Shown here piece by piece: positions 15,951 to 23,971 of a stretch of DNA of 64,000 nt. The notes under the pieces are model-generated. The model worked only from the letters and a program-made list of their open reading frames with translations. It was not told the origin of the DNA and searched no databases. Every line of letters starts with the position of its first letter. The stretch's first letter is position 1. The stretch spans positions 1 to 64,000 of the forward strand of contig JAIQFX010000016.1 of the NCBI GenBank assembly GCA_020073005.1. Reading direction: 5' to 3'. Both the position numbers and the translations under genes were made by a program. The DNA is from Terriglobia bacterium (GTDB lineage Bacteria; Acidobacteriota; Vicinamibacteria; Vicinamibacterales; CAVVIG01).

Positions 15951-16802
15951 ATGAAACGGGCGATGGCCGGTGCGTGTCTGGCGATCGTGCTCGCAGGCCG
16001 CGTCATCGCGCAGTCGGATCCGACCTGGCGCCAGCCGTTCGATCCGATCCGCATCGTCGGCAACGTCTATTACGTCGGCACGCGCGGACTCTCGTCGTTT
16101 CTGATCGTCACACCCGCCGGCGGCATCCTGATCGACAGCGGGGAAGCGGAGTCGGTGCCGTTCATCCGCGCCAACATCGATCGCCTCGGCTTCCGGATGA
16201 GCGAGATCAGGCTCCTGCTCGCCGGGCACGCGCACTTCGATCACATCGGCGGCCACGCCGAGATGCAGCGTCTGACGGGCGCGCGGACCGTCGCGATGGA
16301 GGCGGATCGCCAGGCGATGGAAACCGGCGTCGATCGGTCCGCGCTGGGCGCGCAGGGTTGGGCCCCGATCAGAATCGATCGCGTCGTGAAAGACGGCGAC
16401 GCGGTGTCGCTCGGCGGGACGACGCTGACGGCGCACCTGACGCCGGGCCACACGCAGGGCTGCACGACGTGGACGACGGACGTCATGCAGGACGGCCGGC
16501 GGTACCACGTGGCGTTGGTCTGCAGCGTCACGGTCAACGAAGGCGTGCATCTCGTCGGCAACGCGCGCGTCCCGGCGATCGCCGAGCACTACGCGCGGGC
16601 GTTTCGCGTGCTGCACGACCTGAGACCGGACGTGTTCGTCGCGGAACACGGGGCCGTGTTCGGTCTCGAGGCGAAAGCGGAGAAGGCGCGGGATCTCGAG
16701 AAGGGCCAGCCGAATCCGTTCGTCGATCCGCAGGGCTATCAGAAGTTCGTCACGCGATCGGAAGAGACGTACCTGACGCAGCTTCGGGCGGAGAAGAAAT
16801 GA
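15951..16802 (+). CDS. Subclass B3-like metallo-beta-lactamase fold hydrolase, exported
   Basis: This 283-residue protein has a signal peptide (cleavage near AQSDPTW). The full zinc ligand set of subclass B3 enzymes is present: H93, H95 and H167 for the first zinc (GHAHFDHIGG, TPGHTQG), and D97, H98 and H233 for the second (AEHGAVFG). The N-terminal FDPIRIVGNVYYVGTRGLSSF is also typical of B3 enzymes. Length fits. B3-type sequences are frequent in environmental bacteria, and many have weak or other activity, so beta-lactam hydrolysis is possible but unproven. The transcript appears leaderless. Confidence 0.8.
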   Translation: MKRAMAGACLAIVLAGRVIAQSDPTWRQPFDPIRIVGNVYYVGTRGLSSFLIVTPAGGILIDSGEAESVPFIRANIDRLGFRMSEIRLLLAGHAHFDHIGGHAEMQRLTGARTVAMEADRQAMETGVDRSALGAQGWAPIRIDRVVKDGDAVSLGGTTLTAHLTPGHTQGCTTWTTDVMQDGRRYHVALVCSVTVNEGVHLVGNARVPAIAEHYARAFRVLHDLRPDVFVAEHGAVFGLEAKAEKARDLEKGQPNPFVDPQGYQKFVTRSEETYLTQLRAEKK

Positions 16803-16860
16803 TGGTGCTGGGTGGCGGGTGCGGGGTGCCTGGTGCCGTGCGGGGTGCTGGGTGCTGAGT
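16803..16860. repeat. Heptad array, GGTGCTG family
   Basis: Units such as GGTGCTG, GGTGCGG, GGTGCCT and GGTGCTG repeat with period seven between the metallo-beta-lactamase-like gene and the next gene. The array encodes the extreme N terminus of the downstream frame if an early GTG is used. The same family recurs at 23804 and 52896. Confidence 0.75.
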
Positions 16861-17502
16861 GCGCGGCGGCTTCAACGTACGGCGATCGGCGTCGCGATCG
16901 TGCTGGCGTTCGCCGCCGCGTTCGCGCTGACGCCGCCGCGCGGGCCGCGGTCGATGCGGCAGTTCAATCCCTCGCGACTCGCGGATCTCGAAGTGCGCAT
17001 GTGGCAGGCCTATTACGCCAAGGAGCGCGTGCGCCTGTTCTCGCTGCTCGTGACGATGCTCCACGAGCAGTATCACTATTCGTGGGCCGTGGCGACGACC
17101 GAAGGCTTTCATCTCGCGCGGGCGGCGGCGACGTTCGGCGATCTGAAGGGCGGCTACGACATCGTGCTGCCGGACCTCGAAGCCGCGTACGCGACGGCGC
17201 GATCGTGGACCGGCGCCGGCTTCGATCCGCGGGTGGTCGCGAAAGCCGAGCTCGCGTGGTGGGTCGCGAGGCGCATCCCGGGCCAGAACAGCGCCGAGCA
17301 GGTCGGCGCGCTGATCGCGGACGAATACGCCGCGCTCTACGAGACGTCCCGCACGCGCATGGAGACGCCGGCGTTTCTTCGCGCCCAGGCGGCCGCGCTG
17401 CGCGATGCGGAGGCCGGCACGCCGGACTGGACTCGCATCGGCGTCCTGCTGCGGGCGTCGTATCGCGAGCTGCTGTCGGCGCTGGCCAGCGAAAACGTGT
17501 AG
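16852..17502 (+). CDS. Hypothetical membrane-anchored helical protein
   Basis: This protein of about 216 residues has an N-terminal hydrophobic anchor (TAIGVAIVLAFAAAFAL) and a helical periplasmic part with LADLEVRMWQAYYAKERVRLF, TTEGFHLARAAATF and AELAWWVARRIPGQ. It resembles a conserved hypothetical family without known function. The start lies in a GGTGCTG repeat array, and several GTG codons (16819, 16852) are in frame, so the N terminus is uncertain. Confidence 0.6.
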   Translation: MLSARRLQRTAIGVAIVLAFAAAFALTPPRGPRSMRQFNPSRLADLEVRMWQAYYAKERVRLFSLLVTMLHEQYHYSWAVATTEGFHLARAAATFGDLKGGYDIVLPDLEAAYATARSWTGAGFDPRVVAKAELAWWVARRIPGQNSAEQVGALIADEYAALYETSRTRMETPAFLRAQAAALRDAEAGTPDWTRIGVLLRASYRELLSALASENV

Positions 17503-17530
17503 GTAGTTCGTCTGCTAGAGTAGTCGGCTT

Positions 17531-18775
17531 ATGTCTACCGCGGCCGCCGCCGTTCCCGCGCCACCGCTGTCGTTCCGCGACGTCCTGCGCATCGACGTCA
17601 TGCGCCGCGTGTGGTACGCGCAGATGGTCAGCCTGTTCGGCGATTTCCTCGCGCTCTTCGCCGTCATCGCCGTCGTCTCGTTCCGCATGCGCGGCACGCC
17701 GACGCAGCTGACCGGACTCCAGATCGCCTACATGCTCCCGATCGTGTTCGTCGGGCCGATCGCCGGCGTGTTCGTCGACCGCTGGCCGCTGAAGCCGACG
17801 CTCGTCTCGAGCGATCTCATCCGCGCCGTCCTGGCCGTCCTGCTGATTCCGTCGACGGCCATCTGGCAGGTGTACTTCGTGCTCGCCGCGCTCAGCTGCG
17901 TGTCGGCGTTCTTCGGTCCGGCGCAGACCGTCACGATCCGCACCTACGTCCCGGTGGCGGGCCTCATGTCGGCGAACGCGCTGATGCAGGTCGCGTTCAT
18001 GGGCAGCCGGATCATCGGTCCGGCGACGGCCGGCGCCATCGTCGCGACGTTCACGCCGAAAGTGTGCTACCTCCTCGACGTCGCCAGCTTCATGTTTTCC
18101 GCGGCGATGATCGGCACGGTCGTGATCCGGCGATCGGCGGCGATACCGGCGCAACAGGGATCGTCCGGCAATCGCATCCACGCCATCTGGAAGGACATGG
18201 CCGCGGGCATGAACTTCATCCTGCACCACGCGGCGATTCTGTTCTTCGTCCTCGCGATGGCGGCGGGCTTGTTCACGATCGGCTGCTTCGGACCGTTGAT
18301 CTCGATCTACGTGCGCGACACGCTGCACGCCAGCGCGGGGCTGTTCGGGTTCGTGAGCGGCAACGTCGGCGTCGGCATGCTGGTCGGGACGCAGATCGTC
18401 CGCGCGCTCGCGCGCCGGTTCTCGGACACGGGGCTCGTCCTGTCGGGGCTGCTCGGGATCGGCGCCGGCGTGCTGCTCCTCGGCGCGGCGCCGTACATCG
18501 CGGCGGCGCTCGCCTCGACGTTCATCATCGGCTTCGCGTTCGCGGCGATTCTCGTGCCGGCGCAGACGCTCATTCAGCGCGAGACGCCGCACGACATGCT
18601 CGGACGCGTCGGCAGCACGAACGCGTCGGTGATCTTCCTGGGACAGATTCTCGGACTCGTGCTGTCGGGCGTGCTCGCCGAAGCGCTCGGCGTGCGGATG
18701 GTGTTCTTCCTGTGCGCCGGACTGTCGGTCGCGCTCGCGGCCGGCGGCCGCGTGTTCCTCCGCGCGAAAGCGTAG
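17531..18775 (+). CDS. MFS transporter (MFS_3/EntS-like)
   Basis: This 414-residue transporter has twelve predicted membrane helices. Landmarks are WYAQMVSLFGDFLALFAVIAVV at the first helix, IAGVFVDRWPLKPTLVSSDLIRA in the loop between helices 2 and 3 (the MFS signature) and RETPHDMLGRVGSTNAS in the second half. Related proteins export siderophores, drugs or macrolides; the substrate cannot be told. A TAGAGT box nine bases before the ATG suggests a leaderless start. Confidence 0.85.
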   Translation: MSTAAAAVPAPPLSFRDVLRIDVMRRVWYAQMVSLFGDFLALFAVIAVVSFRMRGTPTQLTGLQIAYMLPIVFVGPIAGVFVDRWPLKPTLVSSDLIRAVLAVLLIPSTAIWQVYFVLAALSCVSAFFGPAQTVTIRTYVPVAGLMSANALMQVAFMGSRIIGPATAGAIVATFTPKVCYLLDVASFMFSAAMIGTVVIRRSAAIPAQQGSSGNRIHAIWKDMAAGMNFILHHAAILFFVLAMAAGLFTIGCFGPLISIYVRDTLHASAGLFGFVSGNVGVGMLVGTQIVRALARRFSDTGLVLSGLLGIGAGVLLLGAAPYIAAALASTFIIGFAFAAILVPAQTLIQRETPHDMLGRVGSTNASVIFLGQILGLVLSGVLAEALGVRMVFFLCAGLSVALAAGGRVFLRAKA

Positions 18776-18807
18776 GCGAGTCGTAGCGCGAGCCTCCCAG
18801 GCGCGCG

Positions 18808-19377
18808 TTAACTCGCGACCGTGAGCAGCAGCCGATCGCGCACGAAGCGATCGAGCGTTGTCCAGTCCGTCAGCTCGTAATCCCGCGACGTGTCGGTCGG
18901 CGCGCCGTTGGCGCGCGCGATCCGCTTCATGACAAAGCGAATGATGAAGTTGTAGCGGCTGTACGTCAGGGCGCCGGCGACCGGCAGGACGTGGTGGGAG
19001 CGCCAGCCCGTCTCCTTGACGAACGTCTCGATCAGCCCCGCGACGTCCGCCGCCGCTTTCTGGCGCCGCTCCGGCGGCGCGGCCGGATCCTCGGCTCCCG
19101 CTTCCGAGAGACTGACCGACAGGAACATCGCCGACAGGCGTTCGAGCTCGGGACGATTCTGCTTCACGAACGTGATCATCTCCGGCTCGTGGCGGCCGAG
19201 GTGGACGGACGCCGCGACGCAGGCGGCGTGGTACGACGCCCAGTCAACCGGACGACCCATATCCTTGACGTCGAACACGTCCACTTGGACGTTGCTGGTC
19301 TGCAGTTCATGAGCGATGTGTTCGGCGATCCTCGCGGTCTGGCCTTCGCGAGTCGCGTAGAAGACGGCGATGCGCAT
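18808..19377 (-). CDS. hemG: HemG-type protoporphyrinogen IX dehydrogenase (flavodoxin fold)
   Basis: This 189-residue protein begins MRIAVFYATREGQTARIAEHIA, an FMN-binding flavodoxin phosphate loop, and ends with RFVMKRIARANGAPTDTSRDYELTDW, characteristic of HemG. HemG oxidises protoporphyrinogen IX to protoporphyrin IX and passes electrons to quinone. GGGAGG precedes the ATG. A different, FAD-dependent enzyme for the same step is encoded at 21536-22930, so one of the two may have another role. Confidence 0.85.
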   Translation of the reverse strand: MRIAVFYATREGQTARIAEHIAHELQTSNVQVDVFDVKDMGRPVDWASYHAACVAASVHLGRHEPEMITFVKQNRPELERLSAMFLSVSLSEAGAEDPAAPPERRQKAAADVAGLIETFVKETGWRSHHVLPVAGALTYSRYNFIIRFVMKRIARANGAPTDTSRDYELTDWTTLDRFVRDRLLLTVAS

Positions 19378-19498
19378 GCCGAAACCTCCCGCGGGAGACA
19401 GAGCATCCGCCGTGCCGCACGCGGCGGCGATGAAATCCGGGCCGCCGGCTCCGCGCTGCCGAGTTTTCGGAGCAACATCGCCAGCCCGGTCCGGTAAG

Positions 19499-19972
19499 AT
19501 GTCGGCCACACGAGGAGGCTCGCAAGACGCCGACGCTCACTGCGACCGGCCGCGGGAAGCGCCGCATCCTGCGCGGCTCCTACGATCTGCTCGAGAGCAT
19601 CAACGTGCATCTGCACTGTCCCGCCGGCAGTGTGTTCTCGCTGTCGTTCACGCGCTACAGGCCGGACGGCCACAAGCAACAACGACCGACGATGGGCGAT
19701 TCGAAACGAATCTCGCCGAGTTCAACGGCCTGGCCGGCGGGGCGGTCGGCGAATACGCGTACACGCGCGATCGTCCGGTGCGCCCCGTCACGATTCACGC
19801 GACCCACGACAAGGCGCACACGCTCGGCGGCTACTTCCGCTACACCGCCGACGGGACGCTGATCTCAGAAACCCGCAGCGTCGGAATCAGAATCTACAAG
19901 GCGGGGCACTGGGGCAGCGGCGGCGGGCTCGGTCAGGTGACGCACCACGATCGTTCGAATTCGAAGGCGTAG
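19499..19972 (+). pseudogene. Frameshifted hypothetical gene
   Basis: Two coding-like segments are offset by one frame. The first (about 19530-19677) reads GKRRILRGSYDLLESINVHL and SVFSLSFTRYRPDG. The second (about 19677-19972) reads DGRFETNLAEFNGLAGGAV, THDKAHTLGGYFRYTADGT and IYKAGHWGSGGGLGQVTHH. They would join as one small protein after a single-base shift near 19677. No start codon is found in the first frame. I do not recognise the family. Confidence 0.4.
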
Positions 19973-20032
19973 AGGAGAGCCGCTATCCAATTACCCGAGT
20001 ACTCGATTACTAAATTGATCGCGAGCGAAGGT

Positions 20033-20104
20033 TGGGCCCCCCGGGGATCGAACCCGGGACACCGTGATTAAAAGTCACGTGCTCTACCACTGAGCTAGGG
20101 GCCC
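20033..20104 (-). tRNA. tRNA-Lys (UUU anticodon)
   Basis: The cloverleaf is complete: acceptor GGGCCCC with GGGGCCC, D arm GCTCAGTGGTAGAGC, anticodon loop CTTTTAA with anticodon TTT, T arm CCGGGTTCGATCCCCGG. The discriminator base is A and CCA is not encoded. No sign of an inserted element next to it. Confidence 0.95.
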
Positions 20105-20205
20105 GTCAGGCGGGATCGCCGCGACGAAAAAACGCAACATTGTACTATGCGGCATGCAACCGGCAGGGGACCGGGGGCGTCTTTCACGTATACTGAGAAT
20201 CGCTT

Positions 20206-20598
20206 ATGACCAAGGACACCGCGCGACTGGTGCTCGTCGTCGAAGACGACGTCTCGGTCCGCCGGCCGCTGGTGAAGTTTCTCGAGATGCACGGCTTCGC
20301 CGTGGTCACCGCTGAAACGGCCGACGAAGGCCTCGACGCGCTGCGCAAGAATCGTCTCGTCGCCGCCGTCGTCGATCTTCGGCTGCGCCGCGGATCGGGC
20401 CGCGACGTCGTGGTCGCTACGCCCGCCGACGTGCCCGTCATCATCTTCTCCGGCGTGCCGTCGGAATCGGCGGAGCTCGAGCGGCTGCGTCCGCGGACGC
20501 GGCTCATCGAAAAGCCGTACTCGCTGGTGCTGCTGGTCGAAACGCTCGAAGAGATGCTGTCTGAGTCCGGCGGCGGCTCACAAAATCTTCATCCCTAA
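20206..20598 (+). CDS. Single-domain response regulator (REC)
   Basis: This 130-residue protein is a receiver domain only: acidic pocket VVEDDVS (about 11-17), phosphoacceptor Asp in VVDLRLRRGSG, hydroxyl residue in IIFSG and Lys in LIEKPYS. With no output domain it probably relays phosphate or acts by protein contact. No histidine kinase is adjacent. A TATACT box lies eleven bases before the ATG. Its 3' end overlaps the end of the convergent arginase gene by 21 bases. Confidence 0.85.
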   Translation: MTKDTARLVLVVEDDVSVRRPLVKFLEMHGFAVVTAETADEGLDALRKNRLVAAVVDLRLRRGSGRDVVVATPADVPVIIFSGVPSESAELERLRPRTRLIEKPYSLVLLVETLEEMLSESGGGSQNLHP

Positions 20599-21489
20599 CG
20601 CCGAAAGCGCCAGCTCCGTGCCGAGCTGCGCGGTCGCATTGCGGACGTCGAGCGTCGGGTTCACCTCGACGAGATCCAGCGACGTCAGCAGCCCCGAGTC
20701 CGCGACAATCTCCATCACCATGTGCGCTTCGCGGTAGTCGAGCCCGCCCTTGACCGGCGTGCCGACGCCGGGCGCAATCACCGGATCGCACACGTCCATG
20801 TCCCACGACACGTGAATGCCGGCGGTTCCATTGCCCGCGAGATTCACGGCCTGCTCGACGATTGACGCGATGCCCTGGCGATCGATGTCCTTCATCGTGA
20901 AGACGTGGACGTGCGAGTCGCGGACCGCGATCTTCTCGCGCTCGTCGAGATTGCGCACGCCGATGATCACCGTGTGCGCGGGCAGGACCTTGGGCGAGAA
21001 CGTGCCGATCTTCGCGAGCTCGGCCGGCTCCTGGCCGAGCAGCGCCGCGAGCGGCATCCCGTGCACGTTGCCGGAGAGCGAGGTCGCCGGCGTATTCATG
21101 TCGCCGTGCGCGTCGACCCAGAGCAGGCCGATCGGCAGTCCCTTCGATTGCTTCGCCCATTCAGCCGCCGCGGCCGCCGATCCCGCCGCGACGCTGTGAT
21201 CGCCGCCGAGGACGATCGGCATCGCGCCTTCCTCGAGCGACTCGAGCGCGGTCTGATAGACCTTCGTGCACACCTTCGCGATGTCGCGGATGTACTTCTT
21301 GTGCTCGTCGCGCAATTCCTGCGTCTCGGGAATCGGCGCGGGCAGATCGCCCTTGTCGGCGATCGCGTAGCCGAGCGACGCGAGCTGCTCGCCGAGGCCG
21401 GCGATGCGGAACGCCGACGGCCCCATGTCGACGCCGCGCCGGTTGCCGCCCAGGTCGAGCGGCACGCCGATGATGTGAAGAGACTTCAT
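20578..21489 (-). CDS. rocF: Arginase
   Basis: This 303-residue ureohydrolase should split L-arginine into ornithine and urea with two Mn ions. Metal ligands are visible in GGDHSVAAG, DAHGDMNTP and SWDMDVCDP, and the N terminus MKSLHIIGVPLDLGGNRRGVDMGPSAFR is typical of arginases rather than agmatinases. The ATG at 21489 fits the family. The upstream region is a repeat array, with no clear ribosome-binding site. Confidence 0.9.
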   Translation of the reverse strand: MKSLHIIGVPLDLGGNRRGVDMGPSAFRIAGLGEQLASLGYAIADKGDLPAPIPETQELRDEHKKYIRDIAKVCTKVYQTALESLEEGAMPIVLGGDHSVAAGSAAAAAEWAKQSKGLPIGLLWVDAHGDMNTPATSLSGNVHGMPLAALLGQEPAELAKIGTFSPKVLPAHTVIIGVRNLDEREKIAVRDSHVHVFTMKDIDRQGIASIVEQAVNLAGNGTAGIHVSWDMDVCDPVIAPGVGTPVKGGLDYREAHMVMEIVADSGLLTSLDLVEVNPTLDVRNATAQLGTELALSALGMKIL

Positions 21490-21572
21490 AAACGTGAAAC
21501 TGAAAAGAGAAAACTGAAAACTGAAGAGCCTGAACCTAGAACCCTGAACTCTGCACCCTGAACTCCGAACCC
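21490..21572. repeat. Heptad array, AACTGAA/CCCTGAA family
   Basis: The first part consists of AAACTGA units and the second of CCCTGAA, CTCTGCA, CCCTGAA, CTCCGAA units, all seven bases. It separates arginase from hemY, and the last 11 codons and the stop of hemY (GSEFRVQSSGF) lie in it. Confidence 0.75.
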
Positions 21573-22930
21573 AGAAACGCGTCGACCGACGTCGCCGTGG
21601 CGCGGGCATCAGCGACGCAATCCGGAATGCCGGTGCCGCGGAAGCCGCTGCCGGTGAGGAACAGGCCGGGATGCTTCGTCAGCGCGCGCTCGATCGCGGC
21701 GACGCGCGCGACGTGACCGACTTCGTGCTGCGCGTTCGCGCGCTCCCAGCGGTAGATGCGGCTGAAGCGCGGCTCGCCGCGGATGCCGAGCAGCGGACGC
21801 AGCGCGGCCAGCGACAGCGACACGAGCTCCTTATCTGATTTCTGGAACGCCTCGGGATCGCGCGCGCCGCCGACGAACGTGCGCACGAGCACGTGTCCCT
21901 CCGGCGCGCGATTCGGCCACTTCGACGACAGCCAGGATCCCGCGAGGATGCCCGTCCGCTCGACGCGCGGCACGACGAAGCCGGATCCGCTGAGCGAGTG
22001 CTGCACGGCCTCGCGCGTGAACGCGAGCGCGACCGTCGCGGCCGACGCGTACGGAACCCCCGCCGCGAGCCGCGCGATCTCCGCGTCGCGATCGCGCAGC
22101 AGCGCGCTCGTCGCGAAGGCCGGCGTCGCGAGGACGACGGCGCGCGCGTCGATCGTCTCGCCGGCAGACGTGCGCACCTGGAACGGTCCGCGTCCAGTGA
22201 TCGCTTCGACGTTCGTGCCCGTGCGGAGGTGGTCCGCGCCGAGCGCCTTGACGAGCGCGCGCACCATCTCGCTCAAGCCGCCTGGAAGCGACTTGAACGC
22301 GCCGTCGACCGACGGGGGACCCGCGGGCCGGCGGCTGAACGCGCGCAGCAGGCTGCCGTGCTTGCGCTCCGCGTCGACGAAGCGGGGGAACAGCGCCTGC
22401 ACGGACAACCGATCGACGTCGCCGGCGTGGATGCCGGCGAGCAGCGGTTCGGCCAGATACGTGACCGCTTCGCGCCCGAAGCGGCGGCCCATGAAGGAGC
22501 CGATCGACTCGTCGCTGTCGTCACGCCGCGGCGCGACGAACATCTCGGCGCCCATCCGGATCTTCCCCGGCCAGCTGAACAGCCGCGTGCGCGCGAACGG
22601 GCCGAAGCGCGTGGGAATGCCCAACACCGACGCCGCGGGCAGCGGATGCAGGCGGCCGGCGCGCTGAATGTAGGCGAGCCTTGGCAGTTTCGTCGTGACG
22701 AGACGATCGCCGAGCCCGAGCTCCTTGCAGAGCTCGATGCCGTCGGGCTTCTGGATGAGGAGCGCGTCCGGCCCGCCGTCGATCGTGAAACCGTCGATCT
22801 CCTCGCTGAGAATCACGCCGCCGGGGCGCGCGCCGCGCTCGAGCACGACAAACGATCGGTCGCGCCGCGAGAGCTCGTACGCCGTCGCGAGACCGGCGAT
22901 GCCGCCGCCCACGACGACGGCGTCGATCAT
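21536..22930 (-). CDS. hemY: Protoporphyrinogen oxidase, FAD type
   Basis: This 464-residue protein has an N-terminal FAD-binding motif AVVVGGGIAGLATAYELSRR, then LERGARPGG and DGGPDALLIQKP, and a C-terminal GLFLTGSGFRGTGIPDCVADA, as in HemY/HemG (PPO) enzymes. It oxidises protoporphyrinogen or coproporphyrinogen in haem synthesis. Its ATG overlaps the hemH stop by four bases, so hemE-hemH-hemY form a pathway cluster. The C-terminal residues GSEFRVQSSGF come from a repeat array. Confidence 0.9.
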   Translation of the reverse strand: MIDAVVVGGGIAGLATAYELSRRDRSFVVLERGARPGGVILSEEIDGFTIDGGPDALLIQKPDGIELCKELGLGDRLVTTKLPRLAYIQRAGRLHPLPAASVLGIPTRFGPFARTRLFSWPGKIRMGAEMFVAPRRDDSDESIGSFMGRRFGREAVTYLAEPLLAGIHAGDVDRLSVQALFPRFVDAERKHGSLLRAFSRRPAGPPSVDGAFKSLPGGLSEMVRALVKALGADHLRTGTNVEAITGRGPFQVRTSAGETIDARAVVLATPAFATSALLRDRDAEIARLAAGVPYASAATVALAFTREAVQHSLSGSGFVVPRVERTGILAGSWLSSKWPNRAPEGHVLVRTFVGGARDPEAFQKSDKELVSLSLAALRPLLGIRGEPRFSRIYRWERANAQHEVGHVARVAAIERALTKHPGLFLTGSGFRGTGIPDCVADARATATSVDAFLGSEFRVQSSGF

Positions 22931-23802
22931 GACTGGCTCCGGACGAGGCTTTCCAGGAGCGCGATGAACGTCGGGGACGTGTTCAGCGATTCGGTGCGCC
23001 GCAGCGTCGTCGCGTACTCGCGCGCGACCTGCGCGGCCTGGATGTCGATGTCGAAGAGGATCTCGGTGTGGTCGCACACGAAGCCGATCGGCACGATCAG
23101 AAACTTCCGGAAGCCCTCGCCCGATTTATCGTCGATGAGCCGGCCGAGATCGGGGCCGATCCACGGCTCCGGCGTCCGTCCGGCGCTCTGGTACGCCTGT
23201 GCGTAGCGCGTGACGCCGGCGCGCTTGGCCACGCCGCGCGCCGTCTCGGCGACTTCGTCGGCGTAGCGATCGCCGGCGTCGATGACGCGTTGCGGCAGCG
23301 CGTGGGCGGTGAACGCGACGAGCTCGTCGGATTTCGGCTGCGCCGCGCGCACTTTCTCGGCGAACGCGTCCAGCAGCAGCGGATGCGCGTGGAAGGAGTG
23401 CACGGCCTCGAAGCTCACGCCGGAGGGCAGCGCCGCCATGGCCGCTTCAGTGTACTTCTGCACGCTGAGCGTCGAGAACTGCGGCGCCATCGGAATGCCG
23501 ATGACGCGCGTGACGCCGGCGGCGGCCAGCTCGGCGAGCGCGTCCTTGATGAACGGCGTCCAGTTGCGCATGCCGACCGCGACCGGAGTGCCCGGGCCGA
23601 GCCGCGCGCGCAGCGCCGCGGCCTGCGCCTGCGTGATGTCGGTCAGCGGCGAGCGTCCGCCGATCGCGGCGTAGTTGTGCCGCATCTCGGCGATCAGCTC
23701 GTCGGACGCCGGCCGTCCGCCCCGAACCAGCCGCAGGTACTCCGGCATCTCGTCGAGAGACGCAGGAGTGCCGTGGGCCATGAGGAGGACGCCGGTGGTC
23801 AT
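22927..23802 (-). CDS. hemH: Ferrochelatase
   Basis: This 291-residue protein begins MTTGVLLMAHGTPASLDEMPEYL and contains HSFHAHPLLLDAF, AFTAHALPQRVIDAGDRY with the catalytic His, GRTPEPWIGPDL and PIGFVCDHTEILFDIDI, all ferrochelatase landmarks. It inserts iron into the porphyrin; in cluster with hemY it may work on coproporphyrin. The sequence is slightly short (most are 310-350). The ATG at 23802 is used because upstream codons are a repeat array. Confidence 0.9.
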   Translation of the reverse strand: MTTGVLLMAHGTPASLDEMPEYLRLVRGGRPASDELIAEMRHNYAAIGGRSPLTDITQAQAAALRARLGPGTPVAVGMRNWTPFIKDALAELAAAGVTRVIGIPMAPQFSTLSVQKYTEAAMAALPSGVSFEAVHSFHAHPLLLDAFAEKVRAAQPKSDELVAFTAHALPQRVIDAGDRYADEVAETARGVAKRAGVTRYAQAYQSAGRTPEPWIGPDLGRLIDDKSGEGFRKFLIVPIGFVCDHTEILFDIDIQAAQVAREYATTLRRTESLNTSPTFIALLESLVRSQS

Positions 23803-23803
23803 G

Positions 23804-23971
23804 GGTGCTGGGTGCGGGGTGCCGAAGTGCGTGGTGCCGTGCCTGGTGCAGGGTGCAAGGTGCTGTGCCTCGGGCCGGAGTGCCGCGGACCGTGCGTGCA
23901 GCCCACCCCACACCCGGCATCCGGCACCCTGCACGGCACCCGGCACCCCGCACTCAGCACCCCGCACCCGA
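23804..23971. repeat. Long heptad array, GGTGCTG family, inverted arms
   Basis: The left arm has GGTGCTGGGTGCGGGGTGCC and the right arm CACCCGGCACCCCGCACTCA-type words, separated by a less regular middle (about 23870-23915). The whole 168 bases between hemE and hemH can fold into a long imperfect hairpin. Despite the array, the two haem genes remain in the same direction. Confidence 0.8.

Noticed and set aside
23804-23971. CRISPR array considered because of repeated units.
   Set aside because: Units are about seven bases with no unique spacers of 30-40 bases and no cas genes nearby.
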